From positions 1,227,887,312-1,227,951,311 of the forward strand of contig CM066031.1 of NCBI GenBank assembly GCA_033557465.1: a stretch of 64,000 nucleotides of DNA, given 5' to 3'. A program made the position numbers and the translations under genes. The first letter of the stretch is position 1. Every line of letters starts with the position of its first letter. Under the pieces are notes generated by a model. It made no database searches, was not told where the DNA came from, and saw only the letters and a list, made by a program, of their open reading frames with translations. The stretch is from Ichthyophis bannanicus (lineage: Eukaryota; Chordata; Amphibia; Gymnophiona; Ichthyophiidae). Positions 42,780 to 53,327 of the stretch are shown here, in pieces.

Positions 42780-43249
42780 GCTGGCAGTGTGGTTGTTTAA
42801 GGCTGCTTTTTATGTACGTTACTTTTGGTATTTATCTGGTGCATTTAGTACCTGACTGAAACTAGGTTCAAGCAGAGTTTGTACGCAAATGGAACAATAA
42901 ACGTGCAGGGCTGGGTGGTTTTCTTGCACACTCTGTATTAGAGCCAAGAAGGAGGAATTATGTAAATTGGAAGGAAACAACTCGCTTGAAGCTGAAATGT
43001 AGTTGGCTTGTAGGTAGATAAGCAGCACTTTTTTTTCAGAACATTTGCTTTACGTGGGTTTTTTATTATTATTATTTTTTTACAGAGAATGGAACATGTC
43101 CAGCTATGCTGCTGTCCCCAAACTGTGCCCTAGGCAGATGCTTAGTCCACCTAGTGGAAGAGCGAGGCCTGTTCACAGCCTGGGTCAGTTTGACCTGTGC
43201 AGTGTTCCATAGATTTAAATGAATATTGGCTAAAATAGTATTATCATTT
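42780..43249. other. no recognised feature
   Basis: T-rich around 43030-43080; otherwise unremarkable. It ends where the CR1/L2-like LINE begins. Confidence 0.4.
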
Positions 43250-44535
43250 GCATCAGGGGCACGCGATGGATGTCATCTACCTGGATTTCAGCAAAGCCTT
43301 TGATACTGTTCCTCATAGGAGGCTTATCAATAAACTCAGTAGTTTGGGGATGGGTCCCAAGGTGGTGAACTGGATCAGAAATTGGTTGACTGACAGATGT
43401 TAGAAGATGATGGTAAATGGAGCTCACTCGCATGAAAGGAAGGTGATTAGCGGGGTGCCCTAGGGTTCGGTCCTGGGACCGACACTGTTCAATGTATTTG
43501 TGAGTGATATTGCTGAAGGACTGAATGGAAAAGTCTGTCTTTTTGCAGATGACACGAAAATTTGCAACAGAGTGGACTCCCTTGAGGGAGTGGATAACAT
43601 GAGGAAAGATCTACAAAAGCTAGAAGAATGGTCTAATGCTTGGCAGTTAAGATTTAATGCGAAGAAGTGCACTTGGGAAGCAGAAATTCAAAGAAAATGT
43701 ACGCAATAAGGGGGCGAGATGTTGGTATGCACAGACCAGGAGAATGACCTTGGTGTGATTATTTCTGAGGATATCAAGGTGGCAAAACACTGCGACAAGG
43801 CAGTGACAAAAGCCAGGAGGATGTTGGGTTGTATAGAAAGAGGAATTACCAGCAGAAAGGAAGAGGTACTAATGCCACTATATAAGTCACTGGTGAGGCC
43901 TCACTTGGAATACTATGTTCAGTTTTGGAGACCATATCTCGCAAAGGATGTAAAAAGACTGGAAACGGTTCAGAGGAAGGCAACCAAAATGATTTGGAGC
44001 CTGCGTCAGAAGCCTTATGAGAAGAGACCTGAAGACCTAAATATGTCCACTCTGGAGGAGAGGAGGGATAGGGGAGATATGATTCAGACCTTTAAATACT
44101 TAAAGAGAAATAACGAACAAACAAACCTCTTCCAAGGACGGGGAAGCTGTAAAACTAGAGGGCATAACATGAAGCTGCAAGGGGGTAAATTGAAAGGCAA
44201 TGTCAGGAAATACTTTTTCACTGAAAGGGTGGTAGATGCTTGGAATGCCCTCTTGATGGAAGTGGTCGGGGCAAATACAGTGACAGAATTCAAAATGGCA
44301 TGAGACAGACACAGTGGATCTCTTTATAGCAACAGGATACAATTAAAATAAACTTAACTGTCTAATTTCTCAACAAACAGGGGTGCCCTACATGGAGCAG
44401 TGGGTTCACCCCTAAACAAAGACATGGGGAGGGGTTACCTGCACGGAGCGGCAGGTGCACTTACTCTTGCCACCTTGCTGGGCAGACTAGATGGACCATA
44501 CTAGTCTTTATCTGCCGTCATTTACTATGTTAATA
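43250..44535 (+). pseudogene. CR1/L2-like LINE (second family), RT C-half to 3' end
   Basis: 5'-truncated inside RT. Visible: MDVIYLDFSKAFDTVPH, then SGVP with a stop where QGSVLGP is expected, CLFADDTKI at 43535-43560, and thumb WQLRFNAKKC. The second open piece, 43719-44303, holds DLGVIISEDIKVAKHCDKAV, RPHLEYYVQFWRPY, and the end block KYFFTERVVDAWNALL. The 3' end GCCGTCATTTACTATGTTAA is near 44535. A frame break lies between the two pieces near 43710. It would have made target-primed reverse transcriptase; it is now dead. Confidence 0.85.
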
Positions 44536-45078
44536 TGCTTATTTTGCTCTGATCTGAAGAAGGGAGTCTTAGCTAGTCCATTAAAAATGTGCCACCTTCT
44601 ATTTTTTTGTTTGATTTTCTTTTATTAACCTTTATTTCTTTATATATTTCTTAATAATGCTAGTGCCATTCCATGTGCTGCTCTGGGTAAAGTATAGGGA
44701 AAAGAATTGGATACTACATTAGATGAACAATAATGGGAGCTTTTCTGGGGAAAAATTATTTGTGGATCTTTGCCTCCTTAATTCACACTGCCTTTTTTCT
44801 TGGCACATCCAGTAATTTGGATCCCTTTAAAGTTAGATAAGATTGGCTCCAGTGCTGGCATGTTGGGAATTTTAGTTGAATAAGGTGATAAGAAATATTA
44901 AAATGTTTCTTTACAGGATCATTCTTAGGGGAGAGTGATCAGTGTTTGTGATCAAAATCTAGAGAGGATTCTGTGGCCCAAGCTCTGTTTTTTTTAAGTC
45001 CCTGGCAATTCCTTTATGGGTTCATGTATTATCCCTATCTCTCATGCCCTCCCCCCCCCCCCATTCCCTCATCACACC
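44536..45078. other. no gene; one repeat-like motif
   Basis: 44545-44600 (TCTGATCTGAAGAAGGGAGT, then TAGCTAGTCCATTAAAAATG) resembles a widely dispersed vertebrate repeat tail, unnamed here. A C-run lies at 45050-45062. Nothing else was recognised. Confidence 0.35.
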
Positions 45079-45086
45079 CTGTAGCT

Positions 45087-45282
45087 CAGGGGTTCTCAAC
45101 CCATTCCTCAGGACACACTTAGCAAGTCAGGTTTTAAGAATAACCACAATGAATATGCATGAGGTAGATTTGCATGCACTGCCTCCACTGTATGCAAATC
45201 TTTATCTCATGTATATTCATTGTGGTGATCCTGAAAATCTGACTGGCTAGGTGTGTCCTGAGGACTGGGTTGAGAACCCTTG
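45087..45282. mobile_element. palindromic hAT MITE
   Basis: CAGGGGTTCTCAACCC at the left and GGGTTGAGAACCCTTG at the right are inverted repeats, and the whole 196 bp folds back on itself (AATATGCATGAGGTAGATTT / AAATCTTTATCTCATGTATA). Flanks CTGTAGCT and CTGTAGTC match in their first six bases and fit an 8-bp duplication with two changes. Confidence 0.8.
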
Positions 45283-45369
45283 CTGTAGTCCAATTCTACC
45301 TAACAGCCGAAGAGTGGAATTGGTTGTGTGGCCAGATATTTTAACTATATCGTAATGATAGAGCTGATC

Positions 45370-45870
45370 AAATTGGTGGAGGGGTTGCGCTCTATGTTAG
45401 AGAGGGCATTGACTCAGAAAGGATTAAAGTTTTGCAGGAAACAAAATCTGCTGTAGAATCTATATGGATTGAAATTCCATATAAAAGGGGGAAGGCGATG
45501 GCAGTGGGGGTGTACTATCGAGCACCTGGCCAGAATGACCAAATGGATGATGAAATGCTCAAAGAAATCAAGGAAGCTAACAAAAGTTACATCGCAGTAA
45601 TAATAATGGGTGATTTCAATTACCCCGGTATCGACTGGGTCAGTGTCACGTCAGGACATGCTAGGGAGATAAAGTTCCTAGATGGAATAAATGACTGCTT
45701 CTTGGAGCAGCTGGTTCATGAACCGACCAGAGGGGAAGCCATATTAGACCTAGTCCTTAGTGGAATACCAGATCTAGTGCAAGAGATAAGGGTGTTGGGG
45801 CCACTTGGCAATAGTGATCATAGCATGATCGCCTTTGATTTAATTAGTGGAGGAGGGATAGTAACATAGT
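45370..45870 (+). pseudogene. CR1-like ORF2 endonuclease part
   Basis: Apurinic-type endonuclease C-terminal two-thirds: GGVALYVREGI, YYRAPGQNDQMDDEML, MGDFNYPGIDW (catalytic Asp/Asn), EPTRGEAILDLVLS and NSDHSMIAFDL (SDH motif). It is broken by the LINE insertion at 45865. This domain nicks the target DNA. Confidence 0.85.
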
Positions 45871-46506
45871 AAGTGATGGCAGATAAAGACCAGCATGGTC
45901 CATCTAGTCTGCCCAGCAAGATGGCAAGAGTAGGTGCACCTGTCGCTCTGTGCAGGCCACCCCTCCCCATGTTTTTGTTTCTGTTTAGGGGTGAACCCAC
46001 CACTCCATGTAGGACACCCTTATTTGTTCAGACGCTAGATAGTTCAGAAGTTAGATGGTACCGTTTATTTTGCTTTTATCCTGTTGCTGTAAAGGGATCC
46101 ACTGTGTTTGTCCCATGCCGTTTTGAATTCCATCACCGTGTTTGCCCTCATCACTTCCATTGGGAGAGCATTCCAGGCATCCACCACCCTTTCAGTGAAG
46201 AAATATTTCCTGACATTGCCTTTCAATTTACCACCTTGCAGCTTCATGTTATGCCCTCTAGTTTTACAGCTTCCCCGTCTTTGGAAGAGGTTTGTTTGTT
46301 CATCATTTCTCTTTAAGTATTTAAAGGTCTGAATCATATCTCCCCTGTCCCTCCTCTACTCCAAAGTGTACATATTTAGGTCTTCAAGTCTCTTCTCATA
46401 AGGCTTCTGACGCAGGCTCCAAATCATTTTGGTCGCCTTTCTCTGAACAGTTTCCAGTCTTTTTACATCTTTTGCAAGATATGGCCTCCAAAACTGAACA
46501 CAGTAA
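45865..46506 (-). mobile_element. LINE 3' fragment inserted in the CR1 copy
   Basis: Minus-strand tail of the second LINE family (same as 43250-44535). The coding end (46065-46337) reads IQTFKYLKRNDEQTNLFQRR, then KYFFTERVVDAWNALPMEV. Flanked by the 9-bp duplication GGATAGTAA. The insertion shows that the second family was active after the host CR1 copy was in place. Confidence 0.88.
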
Positions 46507-46515
46507 GGATAGTAA

Positions 46516-48639
46516 GGAAATCCACAGTACTACCTTTTAACTTTTGAAAGGGAGACTATGATAAAATGAGGAAAACAGTTAAGAAAAAACTAAAAGGAGC
46601 AGTTGCGAAGGTTAAAGACATACATCAAGCTTGGGTGTTGTTGAAAAATACTATTTTTGGAAGCCCAGACCAGCTGTATTCCACACTTTAAGAAAAGTGG
46701 AAGGAAGTCCAAAAAACTGCCAGCATGGTTTAAAGGTGAGGTCAGAGAGGCTGTTGTTGCCAAAAAAGCATCTTTCAGGAAATGGAAAAAAGAGCCAAAT
46801 GATGAAACCTGGAAACAGCACAAGCACTGGCAAGTCAAATGCAAGGCATTGATAAGGCAGGCAAAGAGAGAATTTGAGAAGAAGCTTGCTGCGGAAGCAA
46901 AAACGCGAAATAAAGACCTTTTCAAGTACATTCGTAGCAAAAACCTGTGAGAGAGTCAGTTGGTCCATTAGATGATAAAGGGGTTAAAGGAGCACTAAGA
47001 GGCGACAAGGCGATAGCGGAGAGACTGAATGAATTCTTTGCTTCGGTCTTTACTGAGGAAGATGTAGGGATGTTACCCATGACTGAAGTGGTATTTAAAG
47101 GTGTGGAAGAATTGAAGGAAATATCGATACATCGGGAAGATGTCTTACAACTATTAGATAAACTGAAGAGTAGCAAATCACCTGGGCCGGATGGTATACA
47201 TCCAAGGGTATTGAAAGAACTGAAATATGAGATTGCAGAACTGCTATCAGTAATCTGTGAACCATCATTAAAATCATCTCTAATACCTGAAGATTGGAGG
47301 ATCGCCAGTGTAACACCAATTTTTAAAAAGGGTTCCAGGGGTGATCCGGGAAACTACAGACCGGTGAGCCTGACGTCAGTACTGGGAAAAATGGTAGAAA
47401 CCATCATAAAGAATAAAATTACTCAGCATGTAGATAGTCACAACCTAATGGGAGACAGCCAACATGGCTTTAGACAAGGAAGATCTTGTCTTACTAATCT
47501 GTTATGTTTTTTTGAAGGAGTGAATAAACAGGTGGACAAAGGTGAGTCGGTTGATATTGTGTATCTGGACTTTCAGAAAGCCTTTGACAAGGTCCCTCAT
47601 CAGAGACTTTTGGCAAAACTAAAGAGTCATGGGATAGGAGGCAGTGTACTATTGTGGATCAGGAACTGGTTAAAAGATAGAAAGCAGAGGGTAGGGCTAA
47701 ATGGCCAATTTTCCCAATGGAGAAAGGTGAATAGTGGTGTACCCCAGGGATCTGTGCTGGGTCCACTGCTTTTTGACATATTCATAAATGACCTGGAAAG
47801 TGGAATAACGAGTGAGGTTATCAAATTTGCAGATGACACAAAACTATTTAAAGTTATTAAAACCCAAGAGGATTGTGAAAAATTGCAAGAGGATCTTGAT
47901 AAATTGGAAGACTGGGCATCAAAATGGCAGATTAAATTTAATGTGGACAAGTGCAAGGTTATGCACCTAGGGAAGAACAACCCAAACTATGTTTACACGA
48001 TGCAAGGTTCCACATTAGGAACCACCACCCAGGAAAAAGATTTAGGCGTCGTTGTGGATACCATGTTAAAACCCTCGGCCCAGTGTGCAGCGGCGGCCAA
48101 GAGAGCAAATAGAATGCTAGGTATGATAAGGAAAGGAATGGAAAATAAAACAAAAGATATTATAATGCCTCTATATCGTTCCATGGTGAGACCGCACCTT
48201 GAATATTGTGTGCAATTCTGGTCGCCGTATCTTAAAAAGGATATCGATTTTAGAAAAGGTACAGAGAAGAGCCACCAAAATGGTAAAGGGGATGGAAGGA
48301 TACTCCTATGAAGAAAGGCTAAAAAGGTTAGGGCTCTTTAACCTGGAAAAGAGACGGCTGAGGGGAGATATGATAGAAGTCTATAAATTAATGAACGGAG
48401 TGGAACGGGTAAACGTAGATCGATTGTTTACCTTATCAGAATATAGAAAGACTAGGGGACATGCAATGAAGCTACAGGGTAAACTATTTAAGACTAATAA
48501 AAGAAAATATTTTTTCACTCAACGTGTAATCAAACTCTGGAATTTGTTACCGGAGGATGTAGTAAAGGCTGTTAGTGTAGCTGGGTTTAGAAAAGGTTTG
48601 GACAAGTTCCTGGAGGAAAGGTCCATAAACCATTATTAA
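46516..48639 (+). pseudogene. CR1-like ORF2 reverse transcriptase part
   Basis: The linker at 46516-46950 is frameshifted. A 454-codon open frame (46947-48311) follows: KSPGPDGIHPRVLKELK, DWRIASVTPIFKKGSRGDPG, NYRPVSLTSVLGKMVE, HGFRQGRSCLTNLL, YLDFQKAFDKVPH, SGVPQGSVLGPLLF, FADDTKLF (FADD about 47826-47837) and WQIKFNVDKCKVMHLG. A single frameshift near 48245 leads to the C-terminal domain ([39 protein letters not shown]) ending at 48639. All RT catalytic residues are present; the frame is broken at two points at least. Confidence 0.9.
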
Positions 48640-48863
48640 GAAGTGACCGAAGATATCAATGCTTGACCCAGTACAAGCATTGTGGTACTTGTGTCTCTTG
48701 GGGAAACTGCTAGGTACATATGACCTAGATTGGCCACTGTTGGAAACAGAATATTGGGCTTGATGGACCTTGGTCTGACCCAGTATGGCATATCTTATGT
48801 TCTTATGCTTCCAGAGTGTCTCCTACTTGGTTTATATGTGTTTGAACCACTTTTGGACCACAG

Positions 48864-48990
48864 GGGGTATGTTTACTAAATAGCGGTAATGGCTTCCATG
48901 CGATATCGGAGCTACGCCCCATTGAATTCAATGGGGTCGTGGCTCTGATATCGCATGGAAGCCGTTACTGCTGTTTAGTAAACATACCCC
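48864..48990. mobile_element. hairpin MITE, 127 bp
   Basis: Near-perfect palindrome: GGGGTATGTTTACTAAATAG at the left, its complement ending GTTTAGTAAACATACCCC at the right, and a central CCCCATTGAATTCAATGGGG. Only a few mismatches over about 60-bp arms. No clear target duplication was seen, so the superfamily is open. It is neither DIRS- nor LINE-derived. Confidence 0.85.
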
Positions 48991-50206
48991 ATAGTGTACC
49001 ACATAAATCCATGCCACACCGCATGGTTCAAATAATTAAGAACACAAGAAATGCCATACTGGGATAGACCAAGGTCCATCAAGCCCAGTAATCTGTTTCC
49101 AATAGTGGCCAATCCAGTCACAAGTACCTGGCAGGTTCCCAGAAAGGCACACAGGTTCCACAATGCTTGTTCCGGGGCAAGCAGTGGATTTCCTGGGTTC
49201 ACTTTAATAATGTTTTATGGACCTTTCCTCCAGGAACTTGTCCAAACCTTTTTTAAACCCAGCTACACTAATAACCTTCATTACATCCTCCAGTAACAAA
49301 TTCCAGAGTTTGATTAGGTGTTAAGTGAAAATATATTTTCTTTTATTAGTCTTAAATGGGTTACATTGTAGCTTCATTGTGTGTCCCCTAGTCTTTCTAC
49401 TTTTTGATGGCATAAACAACTGATCAACATTTACCCATTCTAATCCATTCATTACTTTATAGACCTCTATCGTATTTCCCCTCCGCCATCTCTTCCAAGT
49501 AAAAAAGCCCTAATCTTTCAAGTCTTTCCTCATAGGGGTATCCTTCTATCCCTTTACCATTTTGGTGGCTCTTCTCTATCTTTTCTAATTCCACTATATC
49601 CTTTTTAAAATATTGCAACCAGCATTGCACACAATATTCAAGGTGCTGTCACACATGGAACGATACAGAGGCATTATAATATCCTTGATTTTATTCTGCA
49701 TTCCTTTCCTTATAATTCCTAGCATTCTATTTGTTTTCTTGGCAGCCGCTGCACATTGGGTGGATGATTTCAACGTATTATCCATGATGACGTCTAAATC
49801 TTTTTCCTGGGTGGTGGTTCGTAATATGTTACCTTGCATTGTGTAACTGTAGTTTGGGTTGATCTTTCCTAGGTGCATAACTTTTCACTTGTCCACATTA
49901 AATTTCATCTGCCATTTTGACGTCCAGTCTTCCAATTTATCAAGGTCCTCTTGCAATTTTTCACAATCCTGTTGCGTTTTAACAACCTGTTTATTCACAC
50001 CTTCAAAAAAATATAACAGATTAGTAAGACAAGATTTTCATTGGTTAAATTCACGTGGCTTTCTCCCACTGAACCATGACTATATACAGGATCAGTAAGT
50101 TTATTTGTTATAATGGTTTCTACCATTTTGTCCAGCACTGACATCAGACTCACCAGTCTGTAGTTTCACGAATCACCCCAGAACACTTTTTAAATATTGG
50201 CATTAC

Positions 50207-51820
50207 GGGGGAAAATCCAAGATGGCAACAAGCACCGTTTAGGCTCCTGAGTCGTTTCTCCTCATGGGACGGAAGAGGAAGATTAAGCGAGAAGTGCAGC
50301 CTCAGGCACCCTCGTGTACCTCGACTCCCGTTGTTGGTCCGCTGGATTCCTTTGTTGTGCGGTCTCGGGAGCTCCAGCCTGCTGCGGGGAGCAGTGTTTC
50401 GCTTGGAGATCGATCGGGGCTGGTTAGCTCGGCGTCTCCTGCGAGTAGTGTTTTCACGCCCCCGGAAGCACGTCGTGTCCCAAAGCAGCCCTGCCTGATG
50501 TCTGCTCAGCAGAGTGTGGAGACGCTGGATTCCCCCGAGGTGGGGGCCTTGGCAGAACCTCTGAGGCCACTTGTGACCAGCGTGTCGGTGGGGGAACTCC
50601 CCTCGACCGGGCAGGAAGAAGGAGATTTGCACGGGTCAGTGAACTTTGCCGAGGTGTCGGTTGGAGACGTCGATCTCCCCTCTTTTGGAGTCTCACAGCC
50701 CTGCGGTACTTTGTCAAGCACTCGAGGGTCTGTTTTTTCTTTTGCGTTGCCATGGCCGGAACACTTCACCCTAGAATCTATCTGGATGGCTATTAATCAA
50801 CTTGGAGAAGCGTTTGTTTCAGATTAATCGTACTCAGGAACAGGTCGTATCTAACTCAACGAATGTTTCAAATTTAGAGCATAATCTGACTGTTAAAAGT
50901 GTCGGTAGAAGAAGTTTCAGTTAAGAATACTCAACTGGAGACTTTATCTGAGTCCTTTGTTAAGGACTCCAACCAGATCAAGATGAAGCTGGAGCAATTT
51001 GAGAACTTTTCTAAGTTGGCTAATCTTAGATTGATTAATTTTCCCTTTTTGTCAACTATTTCCCCAAAGGAAATGTTTAAATCATATTTAGTTGAATGTT
51101 TGGGGGTTCCTGTCGATTCATGTCCTCCAGTTGTTAAAGTTTATTATCTTCCTACAGCCCGTAAGGTCTCGGTTTCTCCTGGGTCCGCTGGGCAGGGTGG
51201 ATTTGATGAACTAAATGTGTCTGAATTGCTTGAGACTTCGGATAATGTGTTAGTAAAACCTGCTACTTGTATTGTTACTTTTGCTTTAGTTTCTGATCGT
51301 GATTGGTTATTGCGGCTATTCTTTAAAAAAAGGAATGTATTATTTAAGATGTGTCTTGTCCGCATATTTCCTGACTTAGCTAGGGAGACCAGATGCCGTA
51401 GGAGTGAGTTTTTAATCCTGTGGCCACAGGTTTCCCAGCTTGGAGTTTTTTTCTTTCTTAAATACCCTTGTAAGTGCTTGGTAAAACTTCAGGGAAATTC
51501 CTATATTTTTCTGTATCCTTCTCAATTACTTTCCTTTTTAAATACTCAAGGCTCTTTAGGGGGTGAGTGAGAGGGTTCTTGAAGACGTGTGATTTAATTA
51601 GGGCTGTTCGAATGCTTGTTTTTCTTTGCATATTGTGTATTAATTAGTTTTTCCTTTTTGGATTTCTCTCTCTTGTGGGCTGTTAGAGGGGTTCTTTCCT
51701 TTTTTATTGCCATTTGATTTTTTTTCTTCTGGGTTTGTTTGTATTTACTGAAATTTCCCCTATTTCTAATGCAAGTGCTTTTACTTGTTTTTTTTTTGAA
51801 AAACAATAAAAATATAAATA
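50207..51820 (+). mobile_element. ORF1-only L1-like retroelement
   Basis: Bounded by a 16-bp duplication TAAATATTGGCATTAC (50191-50206 and 51821-51836). It contains only an L1 ORF1-type protein and a 3' end with AATAAA-like CAATAAAAATATAAATATA; there is no endonuclease or RT. This is the design of mammalian HAL1 (half-L1) elements, presumably mobilised by an L1-type RT in trans. Confidence 0.82.
50264..51570 (+). pseudogene. L1 ORF1-type protein of the ORF1-only element
   Basis: The N-terminal part, 50264-50827 (from ATG at 50264, MGRKRKIKREVQPQAP), is Ser/Pro/Val-rich and presumably disordered. A break near 50830-50898 separates it from 50899-51570: a short coiled coil (QLETLSESFVKDSNQIKMKL), the RRM-type region (LANLRLINFPFLSTISPKEM, YLVECLGVPVDSC), and a C-terminal domain (RIFPDLARETRCRRSEFL, then LKYPCKCLVKLQGN) like L1 ORF1p. 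One or two indels separate the halves. Predicted RNA-binding particle protein. Confidence 0.72.
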
Positions 51821-52178
51821 TAAATATTGGCATTACATTGGCCATTCTCCAATCTTTAGGTACTACAGATGATTTTAATGATAGTTGACATATTGCTAAT
51901 AGTAGGTCTGCAATATCATATTTCAGTTCTTTCAATACCCTCTGGTCCAGGTGATTTGCTACTCTTCAATTTATCAAATAGTTGTAATATATCTTCCCGA
52001 TTTACGATATTTCTTTCAATTTTTCTGATACATCACCTTTATATACCATTTCAGGCATGGCTAAATTCCCTATATCTTTTTCAGTAAAGACCAAAGCAAA
52101 GAATTCATTCAGTCTCTCCGCTATCGCCTTGCCTGACTTATCGCCCCTTTTACCCCTCTGTCATCCAATAGTCTAACT

Positions 52179-52621
52179 CAGGGGTCTCCAATTCCAGTCC
52201 TGGAGGGCCACAAACTAGTCAGGTTTTTGGGATGTCCCTAATGAATATGCATGAGATAAATTTGAATACAATGGGCAGTGCGTGTAAATATAAGAGGGAG
52301 GAGTTAACTAGCAGTTGGGGCAAGTTGCTTCGGACCAGAAGGCCGGGGGTTCGGGCCAGAAGGACTGGGTTTTCTAGTCCCACAGGTGCTCCTTGTGGCC
52401 TTGGGCAAGCCACTTAGCTCTCCATTGCCTCAGGTACAAAAGAGATTGTGAGCCTTTTGGGGACAAGGGAAACGTATACCATACTGAATATACACCGCTT
52501 TGACCCGGTGAAAAGCAATATAAAAAAAACATAAATAAATAAATCTCATGCATATTCATTAGGGACATCCCAAAAACCTGACTGGTTTGTGGCCCTCCAG
52601 GATCGGAATTAGAGACCCCTG
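52179..52621. mobile_element. palindromic hAT MITE interrupted by a SINE
   Basis: CAGGGGTCTCCAATTCCAGT at the left and GGAATTAGAGACCCCTG at the right are inverted ends. The exact 8-bp duplication GTCTAACT lies at 52171-52178 and 52622-52629. The arms (CAGGTTTTTGGGATGTCCCT / AGGGACATCCCAAAAACCTG) are nearly perfect. The MITE sits inside the minus-strand CR1, and a SINE lies at its centre. Confidence 0.92.
52291..52541 (+). mobile_element. tRNA-derived SINE inside the hAT MITE
   Basis: A worn tRNA-like head is followed by GGTGCTCCTTGTGGCCTTGG, GCAAGCCACTTAG, a 3' domain (GATTGTGAGCCTTTTGGGGA, then ATACACCGCTTTGA) and an A-rich tail (AAAAAAAACATAAATAAATA). TAAATA repeats at both ends may be the duplication. 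Related to the copy at 9238. Confidence 0.75.
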
Positions 52622-52676
52622 GTCTAACTGACTCTCTCACAGGTTTTTTGCTACACATGTACTTGAAAAAGTTTTT

Positions 52677-52715
52677 CCTTTTCGTTTCTCCGGGCCAGTC
52701 CAGGGAACGATAGGG
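52677..52715. repeat. DIRS copy E 5' terminus
   Basis: 39 nt that are the exact reverse complement of ICR positions 57748-57786 (core TCTCCGGGCCAGTCCAGGGA). Confidence 0.9.
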
Positions 52716-52724
52716 TTGTCAATC

Positions 52725-52824
52725 CCTTCCAGCAGCTGAGGACTGTCAACCAAACTTTGCTGCCCTCTTAAACCCCTCCTCTTGCTGCCCTGCTCCAGTC
52801 TTACAGTCCTCAGCAGCTGGAATG
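52725..52824. repeat. DIRS 5' subterminal hairpin, copy E
   Basis: Arms CCAGCAGCTGAGGACTGT (52729-52746) and ACAGTCCTCAGCAGCTGG (52803-52820) are exact complements. The same position is used in the other copies although the sequence differs. Confidence 0.85.
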
Positions 52825-53327
52825 GATGTTAGTCGGTGCCTCTCCCTCCTAATTGTCTACTAGTTTCTCTGAATCCGGTGCTTAGTCAGACTACATAGGC
52901 ATATTGGCTCTAGCTGAGCTGCTTCATTGCTTATTTCCCTACAATAACTGCACTTGTCTGACCGATGAGCCGGTACTGCTCTTTGACGCAGTGTGCGAGG
53001 CAGATCCTGCTTAGCATCAGCCGGGCTCTAAAGCACGTAAGGGGTTTGGCCTGGGAGCCCCAGGATCCACCCGTCCTTACCGGAACTCGTGTTCTCCATC
53101 TCCCGCTAGCTGCGGAGTAGTGGAGCCATGGCCAGGAACTTCTTCGTTCAGGTACGCGGGAAGTACACCGCTTGAGTCGGGGTTCCGTGGGGGCAAAGTG
53201 CTTTTCTCTGTATTCGGCGGCGTCGGGTGCAGGGGTGCGCGGCTGGTTGGTGGTTCCCGTTTCGGGCAGCGGTTTCAGGCGGGCGCGCAGTTTTTCTTCT
53301 CAGTTTCGTCGGCTTTGGCGGGGTGTG

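Larger units (their letters stand above)
45350..48811 (+). mobile_element. CR1-like LINE, long copy
   Basis: Plus-strand CR1-like LINE from inside the endonuclease domain to the complete 3' end (ATGGCATATCTTATGTTCTT at 48785-48804). Interrupted at 45865-46506 by another LINE tail. After removing that and one copy of the duplication GGATAGTAA (45856-45864 and 46507-46515), it is about 2.8 kb. It is the best CR1 reference copy in this window and matches the fragments at 7518, 8420, 39470 and 49035. Confidence 0.9.
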
